The translations under genes were made by a program, and so were the position numbers. Below are positions 26,726 to 41,133 of a DNA stretch of 64,000 bases, in pieces. The stretch is from Rotaria macrura (Eukaryota > Rotifera > Eurotatoria > Philodinida > Philodinidae), in contig OENT01000767.1 of NCBI GenBank assembly GCA_900239685.1, positions 1-64,000 of the forward strand. Direction: 5' to 3'. Under the pieces are notes generated by a model. The model was not told the origin of the DNA and did no database searches. It saw nothing but the letters and a program-made list of their open reading frames with translations. The first letter of the stretch is position 1, and every line of letters begins with the position of its first letter.

Positions 26726-29700
26726 TCAGAAATCATCATTAACACTGTCATCATCGGAATCGATCATAACTTTTCGTCGTTTACTTGATGCACCACCTTT
26801 TTTCTTTCCTTTAGATGTTGAAAAGGATGCTGGTAGTAATTCCGTTATTGATTGTAATGTATCTTCAATGTCTGCATCATATGCAAGTAGATAACGTTTA
26901 AAATCGCCGAATTCTTTTATTAGTTGCCTACGTTTTTGAAAACTATCAAAATTATTAATCGGTTTGATTGTGTCGAGAATATTTTTCGGTTCAAATTTAA
27001 CATTTATTTTTCTTGTTACAATTGGTCGATCAGTTATTTTACTTGATTCTGTATGATCATATTCGATAATTTTCGTATCATTTAAATAATAAACATCTTT
27101 AAGATATGACTTTAACAATAATAATAACATGGTAGGTTTTGTTAAACGTAAACTTTGGCTTAATTCATCAATAATTGATTGAGATACACTATAGAGATTT
27201 TTCTCTATTTTATTCATATCAATACCTTCATCATCATCAATATAGTCTAAATGTTGTTTTAATAAATCACGAAATTGTTGTAATTGTGTTGAACCAGTTA
27301 CACTGATGGTTAAATCAATTTGTTCAACAATGAACAATGGTTCATCTTGAACTTGATATGGAAAATAAGCAAGATTATCAGCAACAAATAATTGTTCGTC
27401 AAGTGTCAATGCTGATGTCGATGATGAGTCATTATCGAACATTTTTAATAATTGTGCTATTAAACCACGACGATAGACACGTGATGAACGAATTAATGAA
27501 TAGAGAAAATGATTCACCGAACAATAGGGTAATTGTTGATTATTCATTGAAGTAACAGCGACCTTTGTCATACCTACAAAAGTTTAACGTTGTTACATAT
27601 AATTTTCTTCTACTAAATCATTTATTCTTGATATTCGGTACGATATGTTGTAACAAGTTTAAAAGGTGATTATTCAAACTGTTCTCTGAAAAGAGACGGA
27701 CCAATTATTCAGAAAATTATAGTTTTAGTTGATGCCAGCAAATGAACATACTCATCTACTTCACTAATTCATGTTTGTATCGTATTCTAGATTCTTTCTA
27801 TGGATAAAAATAGTGCTACTATTTCGACGTTGAATATCATATCATCGATCAATCAGCCGAAAAAGTAAGTCGTGAAACTTATTAACAAGTGTATATTTTG
27901 TTACATCAAATTACAAAGTATTGATCAAAGATTAACTACGAAGAAGAAAATTGTATAGTTCACCATCATTTACTTGTAATAAGAATTGACCAGTCAAAAT
28001 CTGCATTCTAGCTACTTCCGTTTTCTGATAAAGTGAAATTCTTCGTCAGAAAGTTAAATGAGTGCAAGAATAAAAAAGAAAGATGAAAAATTTATTTTAT
28101 TATCAATTCTCAAAGGTACTGATAAAAAATCGGAAGCAGTTATACAGTGATGAATTTATTGTTTTAAGATTTTCTTTCACTTTCAACTGTGAATACAGAT
28201 GAGGCTAGATTGTGGACGTGAATATCAGTGTGCATGTGAGTGGAAAAAAAGATGCCGACTAACTCCCAGACGCAAATTCTCATGACAACGAATACACTAT
28301 TCGAATGAGTAAGATTTTTTCTTTAGTACTGATCAAAGATTTTTCAGTGTCGATATTTTGAGTTTTGACATTTTCTTTTTCGAAAATAAACAATTTTTAA
28401 CTTCATGTGCGTTCGACAATGAAATGTTTACCTCGAATAATATCAGACTGTGGATCTGTTTGTTGATTATTGCTATTGTATTGTATTGCAAGTAATTTTT
28501 GTAATTGATAACTCATTTTCAAGCCTTGCATAACTTTCGTTTGTATAATACCAGGATTTGTTTTATCTAAATCTTGCAAGTTTTGTTCAGCTTGTTGTTG
28601 AATATTTGTATCACGATCGGTTGTCATAGCAATAAGAAATGGAATAAATTGAACTGGATGTACAAGACCTTGTTCTAATATACATGTTACTACTTTACGT
28701 ACACATTGACGAATAATTTCATCTTCACTTAAATATGTCTCTAATACAATACGTAAATAACATTGAGCTATTGAACTAGCCATTTCAGAATGTACATCAG
28801 TTGTATCTTTAAGATTAGCACCAGTTATAGCATGAGTATCATTACTATTTTCATCATCATTCGTATTCGTTGCCGTGGGTATATGAAGATAATCAACATC
28901 TTGTTCAGCCATACGACGTATACAATCACGAAAATATTCTTCTAAATTAATCAATACTTGACAACGTAGTTGAGCAGCTACCGGACGACGATCAGTTAGA
29001 TACGCATTATATAGCAGACGAATAGTATCTTCGACTAGATATTGACCATAGCGTTGCAGAAAAAATCCGAGACCGACAAGAGATTTTAATTTCACAACAG
29101 AATCAGGTCGTTCAATAAAATACATGAATAATTGAAAAACATCTTCTACACAAAACTAAAAGACAAAAGTATGCATCTATTAAAGTTGAAACATTGTTGA
29201 GAAGAATGAAATTCGCCGAACTCAGAACTATGTTCACTTGAACATAATTGAAGCATAGGAAAATTTCAAAAGAAGAGAAGATCTAGAAATTTTTTCGAGA
29301 CTCATCGAATTGAAATTATCTTTCGATCTAACAGAAAGCGCATAAAACTTAGTCGAATATTTTATCATTCACTGAAAAAATTATTTTTCTTACTTGAAGA
29401 TCATCATATTCAACTCTTTCAATATCAAAATATTTGCATAGAACACCTAGTATATAAATCGATCTAGCCAATTGTGCACTTCCTTTAAATTCTTCATTTG
29501 GATTTTCTATAATTTTCAGTTGACATTGAATAATAAATGCTGAATACAAAAAACAAATTAAATTAAATGCAACAAAACCGAAGCTATAAAGTTCATCTAA
29601 CTTACAATGGTATCTTAGAAAAACATCTTTAACAAGTGAAACATTCTTTGAAAGACGAACAGCAGCTGCTAAACAAGCTATACTCGAATGTATAACTAAT

Positions 29701-32700
29701 TGACCACTAACCAATAATAGTTTAGTTAAACTGCCTTCTAACGAATAAATTATACTTGATGAAGCTGATTTCATTAATGGAACGGTAAATTCAAGAATTT
29801 TAGCAACATATTGTACAATAACATTATCATTGTATGATGTACATTTTATATTTAAATATTCAACTATGGTTGACACATGTGGCAAAATATGTTCAGGTTT
29901 AGCTTTGCCTAGTGCATAGAGTGCTATGAATGTTGCAACCATTTTATTCGAAGATACCTAAAACAAAGGCGAAGATTTCGTTCGAGAAGAAAATCGTAAG
30001 AATTGATAAAGTTCCAGTTGAATCTAAACTTTTACCAGAAAATATTATGCTCATCATTCATTTTTAGGTACGAAAAAAAAACTCATTTTCACACGTTAAC
30101 CTGAGATGATCCAAATAAGATGATAAATACCAACCAATCAAGAGAGAGAGACGAGAACTACTATCGATTATTTTCACCTCAATTCAAAATAAGAATTGAA
30201 GATTTCACCATTGTGTTCATGTGTGTGATTGTGAATAGAAAGCCGAAGTACATCGATCTCCCTTACACTTATTTTCTGTTTTACTACATTCAGTTCTAAT
30301 AGTTGAAATCGATTTTCATTCAACAACTATTTCATAATGAAATCATTGGAAACATGGTCTAATTAATTTAAATGAATAAAATTTTTTTTTTAAACTAACT
30401 TGATCATTAGCCGATTCAATTTTAAGTATAGATTCCACTAATTCATTGATAATATCTCGTATGGCTTTTAAAACATCTGTGCGTTGTTCGCGAATCTTAT
30501 TTTTATCATCATTTGATTGTTTCTCGTTTGTTTGAAGAAATTCTTTGACTAAATTTTCTAACCACGTATTATTTTGTTTTTGTGCATCAATTAGAACATC
30601 AATAATTGTTTGAACACGTTGTCGAATTTCATAATGGTTACGTGTTGGTGAAAACCACAGTTGTTGAAATGTTTCAAGTACAAGTTTACGTATCGATTCT
30701 TCATCATGTATACGTCGTAATAAACGTGAACATATATCAGGTATACGAACGAAATCTGGTTGAGATAAACACACATCACGAAAGATTTTTACCACACGCT
30801 TACGAACACTGACACCTAATAAATGACAAGAAGGAAAATATATATTTAATTTGAAGTTTGATTTATATTGAGTCATGTTCTGAATTGATGAAAGAATTAA
30901 CATGATTGCGAATCAACTATTTCTATTGTGACACGTATGTAAAGAATATCTGATGTTCTCAGTTTTGGTAAAAGAAAGAAAACGATTGTATTTGTAACAA
31001 TTCTAGAAGATGATAGTTCATTATTGAAGTCGCTCTTCTCGTATCAAATTTCACTATCAGTTGAATAAGTAAGATTATTCATTACCTGTATCAATACTAC
31101 GTTCACAAAGAACATCATAATATTGTAATATGAGTAATTGTTTATGTACAATATATCGTCCAATAAGATCGATGGCTGCTTCTCGTACACTAACACTTTT
31201 ATCAGTTAAGCCAACTTTAACACATGATTTGATATCGTTCCGAGCTAATATGGTTGGATCAGCTTCAACAACTGTACATAAACATTTCATAGCTTTACTA
31301 CGTATTAATGTTCCTGCTTCGGATTGAAATACGGCGGCTAATTGTTTAAGATAAACATCGAATGTTTTTAGAAATGGTCGATTCGATGTTAAATAACGCA
31401 TTAATAAACAAATATCATCATATTCAATATCTAATGTATATCGCTGTTGTTTGCGTATTGTTACGGGCAATGTAAGCATTTTATATATTGTCAGTTTTTC
31501 ACTTTTCTTCAATTCAATTTCATCGGCTATGTCTATTGTTGGATCGAATGGATTATAATTTTTATGTATAGATTCATCAGTGTCAAATTCAATTATTTCA
31601 GGGTCTTTAGGTTTCGGTCGTCGGGTTAATGCTTGATTTAATCGTTCGATTGTTAAATTAACATCACGAATCCATTGACCAATATGAAACATTTTTGCAA
31701 ACTACACGACAAAAAAAATATATGGCATATTTTCGATCTCATCAATTGAACGGCTTCTTTAAAGATCAATCATGATCATTATACATGTCTCGTAACTAAA
31801 ACTAATTCCTATAAGAAATACTCAATAAGGCTTCGGCCTTCGAGAAATGAATATCGAAAGAAAAAAAAAACCTTCTAACTTTTTCTTTGATCGTCTTCAA
31901 TATAGCTTTTAACTTGTATTCAGAGTGTGATTATTGATATTATAAATGTAAATTCGAAATTCTCCTTCGTAGCCTATCATCATTTGAACAAAATTAGAAA
32001 TGTTATTAATTCAAACTTACATGACAAGTTGGTTCACTTTCACTTAATTCATTAAGATAAATAACTAAACTACGATGATAACGTAATGGATCTGTTTTAT
32101 GTACTTCTAAAACATCTTCATCTGTTTCAATACTTGATAAAGTCTATTTAGAGAGAAAGAGAAAAAAAGATGAACACAAAAACACGCTTCCTCTTAATTC
32201 TATTCTTACTTTATGAATAACTTCATCAAGTCTTTCTTGATTTTCTCTTGAATTTAAAACATCTAATTCAACGGTATCTTTTCTTAATTGTGCTGCAACC
32301 GATCCTAGATATTCTAATGATTGTAAACGTATTTGTATTGGTACTGATTGATTGGAAAAATTTTTCATTAATATACGTGATAACAATGTTAAAAGAATTT
32401 CTGATGCTGGCCATTCAGGTCGATTAGCTGTTACAAGTAAATCGGTAAGAAAATTTTCAAATATTATCCGATAATCATCTTCGCCTTGTTTCATTCCACA
32501 TGAACGAAAAAATAATGTTAGAAATTTATATGCAAAATTTTGTCCGATCGAATATGTATTCAATAGATGTAATTCATTAGCCGCATCCATTATATTCGAG
32601 TTTATCATTGAGACAGGCGAATGTACTAAATGCATGATTAATGCTGTAAACATTTGTATTGAATGACCAGATGGTAAACGATAACATCGAAGACTTTTTT

Positions 32701-35700
32701 TACTTGTTGGTAAACGTACTATTGATAGAAGAAGATCATCAAGAATTGAATCACGATGATATTCATAACGTGAAAATAATTCTGGTAGAATATTTATTGA
32801 ATGTGCTTGTAAATCGAAGATATTTTCAACAAATATACAACTGATAGTGAATGATGAGATCTAAATCAATATAGAATTTATAACAATATGAATAAACGTG
32901 TATTATATCGCACTATTCTTCATATCTCATATGTTACTTCGTGATAGATACTGATTCATTCCTTATGAGCTTGGATTCGTCGAATACGTCTTCTGACAAG
33001 ATTTGATACTATATTTTTATTTGATCAACATACCTACAGTCCATTCCATGGTTTTCAGTACAGGATATTACAGAGAGAGAGAGAGAGAGAGAGCCATTGC
33101 AGACGTACTACATAGACGATTCTATCAGTTTGATTTAGTTTATCGTATCACATTCTGGAGCAATCATAACATTATGCTTTCTGAACTGCTTGATATACAG
33201 CAACTATTTATTTTTTACTATATGCATTACGATTTTCAATGCTCTTAATCCAAGATAATTTCGCATTGTCCATTGTTATTCATAAAGTTAAACATATGAA
33301 ATCTATAATTTTCGAATGCTCCGATATGAACAAATTCTAAATTGAACTCGTTTATTGCACTCGGTGTTTATTATTGATCTACAGCATTCTCTTTATTCAG
33401 GCTTTAATTTGTATTCCATAAATTTCCAAATGAATAAAATATATTGATGTAATAATACAAATGTATTCAATTTTTACCAAGTTAAATAATATTGATAAAA
33501 ATTGACTGAGACTAAACGTCTAATCGAAAACTTATTATTTAAATAAAATCTTTGACTCGTAGAATCGATCAACATTCGAACTAAAATCTTTGTCGTTAGA
33601 TTATTTTCTGCTCTCGGTGAACTATTCTGGATGTCAGTTTGTTTCATCTATGATAAACTTACGGCAAGAATAATTGTATCAGTAAATTTTCCTAGTGGCA
33701 TTAAATCACCAATGCCTTGAAATAATGAAATAACTTTATTGTATAGTAGTTGAACTTGTTTACATTTCGTTCCAGTTGCTTTCGATCGTTTTTGTTTCGT
33801 TTGTAAGGGATCTTTATAAAAGAACAAAAAAAGAATTCTACGACGTACAAGAATACAAAAGATTATTTTTTAATTACCTTTTGCTTGATTATCACTTCGA
33901 TAAAGTGGGTCGAATTCGGGAAATATTGTCTTAGCTAATTGTGCTTTTATAAATAATGCTGTATATTCGATAACATTTTCAACAATGATTTCTTTTGCCA
34001 TAGTCGATGTTGTCATGACATTCAATGCTATTTCACATGCATTAGCACACATCGTTAAACGTTCAAATACTAGATCTCGCCATTCACGTTCATTGGTTTC
34101 ATTTTCTTGATGTTCATCATTAATATCATGTTTAAGTATAGGACTCAATTCAATACCTTGTTTAATACGTAATGATAATATTTCTAATAAACGTTTTAAT
34201 TTTAATAAATCAACACGTGACATATACGTTGAAAGTTTTAATTTTTCTGATAATGATGCCATTTCATCTAATGTATTTTCGGACAATAGTAAATCAAGAA
34301 AATCTTCATCATCGGATCCTCGTAATCCATCATTATGACGTTCATAATCATCATTAAATAGATCTAATAATTTAACAAATTTTTTATAGGATGCATTTTC
34401 GTGTGGATCTGCATCGATATCTAATGCTTTATGTGCCAGACGGTCACGTGTCTTTTTCTTATACAAACTCATAGCATCGTACGATAAATTATTATTATTG
34501 ATCGAAAGGTTTTCATTTGATAAACCTGAACGTCGAATTCGTTTTTTTAATGATTGATGTTCACCGCCGTAATCTTCATCATTGTCATCCTCTTCATCCT
34601 TGAAATCATAATCATCATCATTGTCCGATTCATTTCGATAGCGTTTTTTCTTTGGTGATGGATTTAATGATGTTGTACTACTATTATTTGAACGACGTTG
34701 TCGATTGTGACGTTGACGCTGTTCATGTGATAATTCTTTAATTAAATCAGGTGTGAGTTCAGCTGGAAAGAGATCTAAATTTAAAACAACCCATGATCTT
34801 TCACAGAAAAGATTCGTATGAAACACACGATGAACAAAATATTTTACTGGCTTCATATCTATTTAATGTCAAGCCTTAAGATTTCCCTTATAGGATATCT
34901 CTAAAATCGTTTACTCCGTTCTATAGTTATATATTTTAAGCGTATAAAAGATTTAGAAAAATCAGCTATCTTCAAGAGAACTGAATTGGTCATTTGTCAA
35001 TTCTAAGATTTATGTCATATTCATCATTTCTGGATTAATCCATAGTAACGTGGACATGAATAATGTTTTCCATTCGAGCAATTGAGATTTTGCAAATTCT
35101 AATAAATACTTGTGTTCAATAGACTTCTTTTTAGATGAACGAATTAGTGATCAATGCAAATCTAATAAGGTTGAGAAATTTATTTACCTGGATCATCAAA
35201 TTGTAATTTTTGAAGAATTATTCGAGGTGCCACAAACATTTCTTCGTCTTGTTCTTCACGGTCAACTAATTCTAAATAAACATATAATGAAATAGATTCT
35301 CTATATAGAAGTCTATGTAATATTCGATATACCTGAATTTTGATTCTTATCCTTGTTTTTATTTCGACTGATCATTAATAGAGAATTTGCATCATTGGAT
35401 TCATACGTATTCAAGAAATCCATCTATGAAAAAAAATAATAACACTAGTACATAATATCACGAAGTTCAAGGACGATTTCATGGAAAGTAAGTTAGAGAA
35501 CCCTCAGTACTGTCAAGATGCGACTTTTAATTTGATAGTTACCTTGGACGCAATCGTAAATTTGAATCTGACTGAACAAAAAAACATAACGATAAAGAAA
35601 CAACAAAGAATAAGAACACATGGAGAATGTATCTGAATAATTTTTTTTCATTGAATGCCTATCATCTACCAGGAGAAAGCACGCGTAGCATCAAAATGCG

Positions 35701-36927
35701 GGTTTTTCAATACGTGTGTTCTCACATACGAAGGTCTCGATCAAGGTCAATGCAACACTATATCGAATTTTTTCAAAGAATATAGATATTTATTGAGGTC
35801 ATAGATAATTATATGATATAGTGTTATTATTTAAACTATTTGTATTTTTCTCACTTCTTTTTGACTAGATGTTTTATGTGGTGAATTTGATCTTGATGAT
35901 CGTGTTTGATTATTACATAAAATTGACGATGATTCATCATTTTCAGTTGGCGATGGTAGAAAACCCCAAGTAGCAGCTAGATACAAAATCATAGAGATTT
36001 GACACGATTTCGATAACTAAACAACGGTAAAACTACTCACGTAATGGACTCAGTTGTTCTTGTTCTTCGAGATCATGATTACCATTCGGCGAATTTTTAT
36101 AATGATTATGATTATTAGTTGATGACCTAAATAGGATTAGATATTCGAATACACAATAGAGAAATCAAGAAAAACAACGATCAAACTTCACATAGATCCT
36201 ATTTTACTGACGAAATGCTTGCAGTGTTTCCAATCACAGGTGCATCAAGCAGAAACGAAATATATAGTTTATATCACACACTTTTTCCGAGAATTTAAGA
36301 CTTTGACTGTTCAAATCGAATTCGTTATCATTCTAACACATTCACGAACAATTGTATGACAATGACGACAATCGAGAAAATTGAGCTTTTGCGTATAACT
36401 AAAAGTTTTAAAAATTATTCGTTTATGTTGGTTGTTTAAAGACTCTTCTTTCGTTTTCTTGTATAAGAATGTCAGCTGATGAGAGAGCGATCCATATTTA
36501 CCTATTTTTCTCTTATCAACTTAAGCTTCTCGATTTTAGAAAAACATTTTCATATTTGTTTAAATTTTTGTACACTTTACTGACGAAAATAAATTGTAAA
36601 CATATACACTAAATTCATGACAATGACTGATAGAAAAAAAAATAACATTTCATTTACATTGATCCATTGGTATTTGCAACGATTGAAAGTTTATTTGCCA
36701 GTGCTTGTGCTAGTGGACCATCACGACGATTTAGTGACATGGATGAAAATTCATTCGTATTATTATCAACCATACTTGTGTTATTCAATGATGATATGGA
36801 CGATTTGTGTGCTAGGATATTTAGTTAAAACGGATTAATTTCGCATGTAAATTTTCTCAGAATACAAACCATCACTTAATGATGATGATGATGATGATGA
36901 AAGTAAATTAAGTTTAGATGCATCCAT
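26726..36927 (-). CDS. NIPBL: NIPBL/SCC2 cohesin loader
   Basis: Exons, 5' to 3': 36927-36870, 36811-36658, 36126-36041, 35976-35855, 35423-35333, 35271-35188, 34774-33878, 33811-33663, 32860-32210, 32143-32021, 31701-31086, 30815-30400, 29957-29606, 29539-29394, 29155-28432, 27573-26726. They sum to 5517 bases, so about 1838 residues. The match to animal NIPBL is continuous: PRIILQKLQFDD, MKQGEDDYRIIFENFL, RPEWPASEILLTLLSR, YLGSVAAQLRKD, MKCLCTVVEADPTILAR, VRKRVVKIFRDVC, KMSYQLQ, FPYQVQDEPLFIVEQIDLT. The C-terminal two thirds are HEAT repeats forming the hook; the C-terminus is basic then acidic. The protein loads cohesin onto chromatin with MAU2 and stimulates its ATPase. It is much shorter than the human protein (about 2800), the loss falling in the disordered N-terminal region. 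The short N-terminal exons are the least certain. Confidence 0.92.
33072..33093. repeat. (GA)n microsatellite
   Basis: A run of alternating G and A, about 22 bases, in the 32861-33662 intron of the NIPBL gene. Confidence 0.9.
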
Positions 36928-37859
36928 ATAAATTTTGTTGCTTGTTCGTGGTTAGTTGAAATTAGAGAAACAAAGAAAACAATATTGAACTACGTGGAAT
37001 GGTTGAACCCAAACGGACACGCACAACGAAAAGAACGAATCGCTATTCGTCATCATGCTTTCTTTTTTTTCTCTTATGTTTGTTTTTTTATGATCATGTG
37101 AAATGAAATGACCAATAGAAGACACTGAACATATGTGAGTATGATTGAAAAAGACATGAACTGCCCTCTTGCGACATCATTCTATTTCTACTCTGCCGAT
37201 TTTCACTTTCGAAACATGACGAATTAATTCATGTTTCATTTCCACCACTTAACTTCTATCATGATAACTATGAGGGCATCGTTCATGAACAAATTTTAGT
37301 TCAATTATCACTAGGCGTATTGCGTCAAAAAAGATACCATCACATATTTGAATGAAACGTACGTGTTATGGAAAAAAAGACAGAACATTTCAAGACATGA
37401 CAAGAATCATTGTTGAAAGCTGTATGTGTGCGGTGATTAAAAAAACTTGAACATATTGAAATCTTTCATTCACGGAAAATACTAAGTGTGTTGACTATGT
37501 GTTCATTGTGATTAGAACAGTGTGCGCATGCTAGTTTGTTCAATCGAAATTCCACGATAACATATTCAGACAGATAGAATCATGCTTTCAGATTAAAAAA
37601 ATTAGCTCAATTAAAAATATTTTATGATTTATTAAATATGAAGAGACAGTTTGACAGTCATATATTTGAATCAGGTGAACGTGTATTGCAAAAGGAATAC
37701 AACTAGACAAATTATCAACAGAAATATATCTTATTTTAATTTTCATAATAATGAAACTGTTGTTTGTTGTGATGTATGTATTGAAAAGTTCTTATATTTT
37801 ATTAGAAAATATTGATAGGAAGAAACATAAATCAATTTCAAACGAAGGAAAGATTTCAG
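36928..37859. other. Upstream region of NIPBL, no gene seen
   Basis: AT-rich. It should contain the NIPBL promoter and 5' UTR (transcribed leftward). No core element could be singled out. Confidence 0.35.
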
Positions 37860-38153
37860 CTAAAAACACTCACAAAGTTCAAAATCCCATTGAGACACCG
37901 GTTGCAATCTCTTCTTTGTCTCGATATATCTATGATTAATGAAACATTTCATACTCTATCGAAGATTGTATTATGCTCATCATATAAACAGCATGTTACA
38001 AGAGAGAATCTAATTTTGCTCTTGAGAAAATTTCCGTTTTATTCTAATCATGAAGACTATGTTACAATTCTAATTAATCAAACATTAGGATTATTACGAC
38101 ATGTATTAAACGAGCTTGCACAACATAGTACAAGGTCTAGTATGTTATTCTAA
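37860..38153 (+). CDS. Doubtful terminal exon, unknown product
   Basis: After an acceptor-like TTTCAG at 37854-37859, a frame stays open for 97 codons to a stop at 38151-38153. The peptide has amphipathic, Leu-rich stretches (LLLRKFPFYSNHEDY, then a helix-like TLGLLRHVLNELAQHS). A short upstream frame from an ATG at 37638 to a donor near 37675 could be a partner exon, but the phase does not obviously fit. No family recognised. It may be a relic or chance. Confidence 0.2.
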   Translation, partial: LKTLTKFKIPLRHRLQSLLCLDISMINETFHTLSKIVLCSSYKQHVTRENLILLLRKFPFYSNHEDYVTILINQTLGLLRHVLNELAQHSTRSSMLF

Positions 38154-38897
38154 TCATGCGATATTTCTTTTCATTCACGAGAAGAGACACACACTTAGTT
38201 CTCTTCAGTAACTATACATGAATGAAATTTTATTATTTTTTTTTCATTTAAAAAAATACTTCATGTTTAATATATATTACCTATATTGACCTAGAAAAAA
38301 TATAAACTATTTACTTTAACATGAATACTCATGATTCAATATGTTTACCTAAATAGTCTAGATACTAAAAGAAACCAACAATATTTCGTTGCAAAAAAAT
38401 TCTTAGCGTCATGTGTTTTTATTAAATTTAAATTTTAGAATTTGTGAACTTAATAGGTACAACTCAGCTCATGTATAATTTGTTCTAGCATATGTATATT
38501 CTTGTTGAACATAGATTCTATTGTTGATCTTTTTGATTATCAGAAGTGGACAGAAACATCTGAATTTCCAAGTGCAAGAATATGTTTTTATTTACCAACT
38601 GTCGCAATTTCAGAAGTAAGATTTGTTTTCCGAACTTTCAAGGCCAATTCGTTTTACCGATTAAAGAAAATCCTTTGTTTATGTTCGAACACGAGAATGA
38701 GCTTTTTTTATTAAAATATTTTTTGTAAATTCATCGATACAATACAAAGTTTTCTAGTAATTGAATATAATTAGTTCGAATATAAAACAAAAGCACAAGA
38801 TAACATTTACATTCTCATCTTCAGTAATTAAATCAAATGAATACACAATTGTTCTTTCACTTTTTATTTCGTTTCTTCTGATAAACAACTTATTTTA

Positions 38898-40421
38898 CTA
38901 ACTAAGTGGTCCAATATCATTTTTCGCAGTGACAATATGTGTCCGACATGGTAAACGATAAACAAATTGACTCGGTGGTCGCTCGATTTTATTCATCATT
39001 GAGCTGCTGGTAATTCGAGATTCAACGTAATTTTGTGTAGAGGTGGTAATCTGTAAAATATTCAAACAAACAAAAAAAAACAAAGAATCATTAACAAATT
39101 AAAAAACAAAACGGTGAGAAGTTCAAATATTAAGTTTTCTCTCCATTAATAATATTAGTTTCAAACGATTCTATCTACGTCATACCTTAGTAGTTATACT
39201 ACTATAGGATGGAGTTCTGTAATTTTTTCATTGATTTTGAATTAAACAGAATAAGATCTTGATTAGAATGTAACATAAAAATATGAAATACCTTTTCTTT
39301 TGTCTTCCATGCATGAAATATAATTTTGAATGGCTTTGTGTCGATGTTTTCGTTGTATCACCGTAGGCTTTTTCAAGTGCATTCATACTATTTAAATATC
39401 CTAATGATGTATTCGCTAATGCTGGTAATGTTAAACTTGGAGGATTTCGCCCACGACGATTCGGTAGAAAACTATTCGTATTTCGAGCTGGTATAGATGG
39501 AAGCATATTTAATTGATTTATAACAGATGAAATAGCCGATAATCGATGACTATGATGATTATTATCAAGTATATCATCAGTTCCTTTTGATATTGTTCGA
39601 GTCATGGGCAATGGATTGGTTATTGACACAGAAGTTTGATCTAACACGGTACTATTTCTAGCCCCACCACTATATGTACCAACAATCGATAATTGATCAT
39701 CATCGAATTGTAATTGTGATGATGATGATGTTAATGATGACGATGAGAAATATGTAGTTGGTTGTTTTGGAGATGGATTTAGTATATAACCTTTTCTTTT
39801 ACGATATTCTTCTATGTACGAATGCTTTGACGGATAATACTTAAATGGAACTGTGACATCAAGTAATGACGAATATGTTTTCGGGGAGAAAACGCGTGGA
39901 AATTTTTTAATATTACGAAAAGGTTTTACTGGTCGAGTTAGATCATTTTCATTGGAACAACGATGATTTATTGATTTATCTGGCCATGGACCAATACGAT
40001 CGGTTGTTGAAGAAAATGTATGCGATGTAACTGATAATGAACGACGACGTCGTATATGATGCGTATCATCACATGAAGATGATGATGATGTCGATGATAA
40101 TGCTACTGAATGGGTTTGTTGAAATGCACGAGATATACGAAGTGGTTGTAATATTTGTGGACCAAGTAATGATGGTCGTTGATTACTACAACGTAGCAAA
40201 TCTCGTTTGAGAAATTTTAGATTTTTCAATGGTATATTAGGCTTAAGACATGGTATAGAAGAGTCTGATTGCACAGTTCCTGTGCTCAAATCACTTCTCG
40301 TTGGTGTAACTGTTCTAGTATTATCCGTCGGTGTTGTTAAACGTTTTGCTTGTGCTTGATACGAACGAGGATGAGTAGTTAGTTTATTAGAAATCGATCG
40401 TTTTGAAAACTTGTGCTTCAT
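38898..40421 (-). CDS. Uncharacterised basic Ser-rich protein, 437 residues
   Basis: Three exons (40421-39292, 39216-39186, 39050-38898) with consistent phases sum to 1314 bases. The product is basic and low-complexity, with poly-Ser runs (SSTSSSSS, SSSSLTSSSS) and a better-ordered middle, FPRVFSPKTYSSLLDVTVPF followed by KYYPSKHSYIEEYRKRKGY. No signal peptide or membrane segment. I recognise no domain. A TTTATT (AATAAA on the minus strand) at 38863 follows the stop. It is head-to-head with BBOF1, about 710 bases apart, so a shared promoter and a ciliary role are possible, but this is inference from position only. Confidence 0.7.
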
Positions 40422-41133
40422 TCAGTAGACATGCAAAAACAAAAAGAATGCACTTGAGAAAGAACTTCTCGTATTCTAATTGTCAAAATATATAGGAGTA
40501 AGGGAGAGACTGAGAGAAATGGTTGTCGCTGTTGTTGACACTAACAATACACTTCTTTTACTGGTGTTGTTGTTCTTGTCGAATCAGTTAAAACGAAAAA
40601 AGTAGAAGAAGAAAAACGAGAGAAACAGAGAATAAAGCCGATTAGAAGAAACAATTTTATGAAAGGCACGCAAATGAGGCCTTGTTACTGTTGCCCAGCT
40701 GCTAGACGTAAAAGAAAATTGTTAATATTTCTCTTATATTTTATTTTGAACTCATTAGAGTCATTTATCATGCTTCGAGGCACTCTCCTGAAGATTTCTT
40801 CTTGTTTTTCTATATCGTAAAATATTTAATTAAAAAGATGAATGGAATTAAACCATAATGTTAAAATGAATTTCTATTTTAGTTTTCATGTTACAATAAT
40901 CATCATTGTCTGACATCTTTCTTGTGTTTTTTTTAGTTTAAGCTGAACATAACTTAAGTGTGAAGAGGTTGTTGCTCGTTCTGGTTTAACGAAGATGATT
41001 GCAAATGGTGGTTGATGTTTTGTTTTCTTTCTTTTTTTCATGAAAAACTCTAATCAATCTAATAAATAAAAAGACGTCTCGTATTACTGAACTATTTTTA
41101 GTTAATTCATAATTTCCTTTTTAGATTTGAAAG
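40422..41133. promoter_or_regulatory. Putative bidirectional promoter region
   Basis: The only spacer between two divergent start codons (the Ser-rich gene, minus, and BBOF1, plus). No TATA box or RFX X-box is clear enough to name. The call rests on gene geometry. Confidence 0.35.

Noticed and set aside
36208-36250. Possible extra NIPBL micro-exon after a donor-like site
   Set aside because: The summed coding length divides by three without it, and the phase already fits between the flanking exons.
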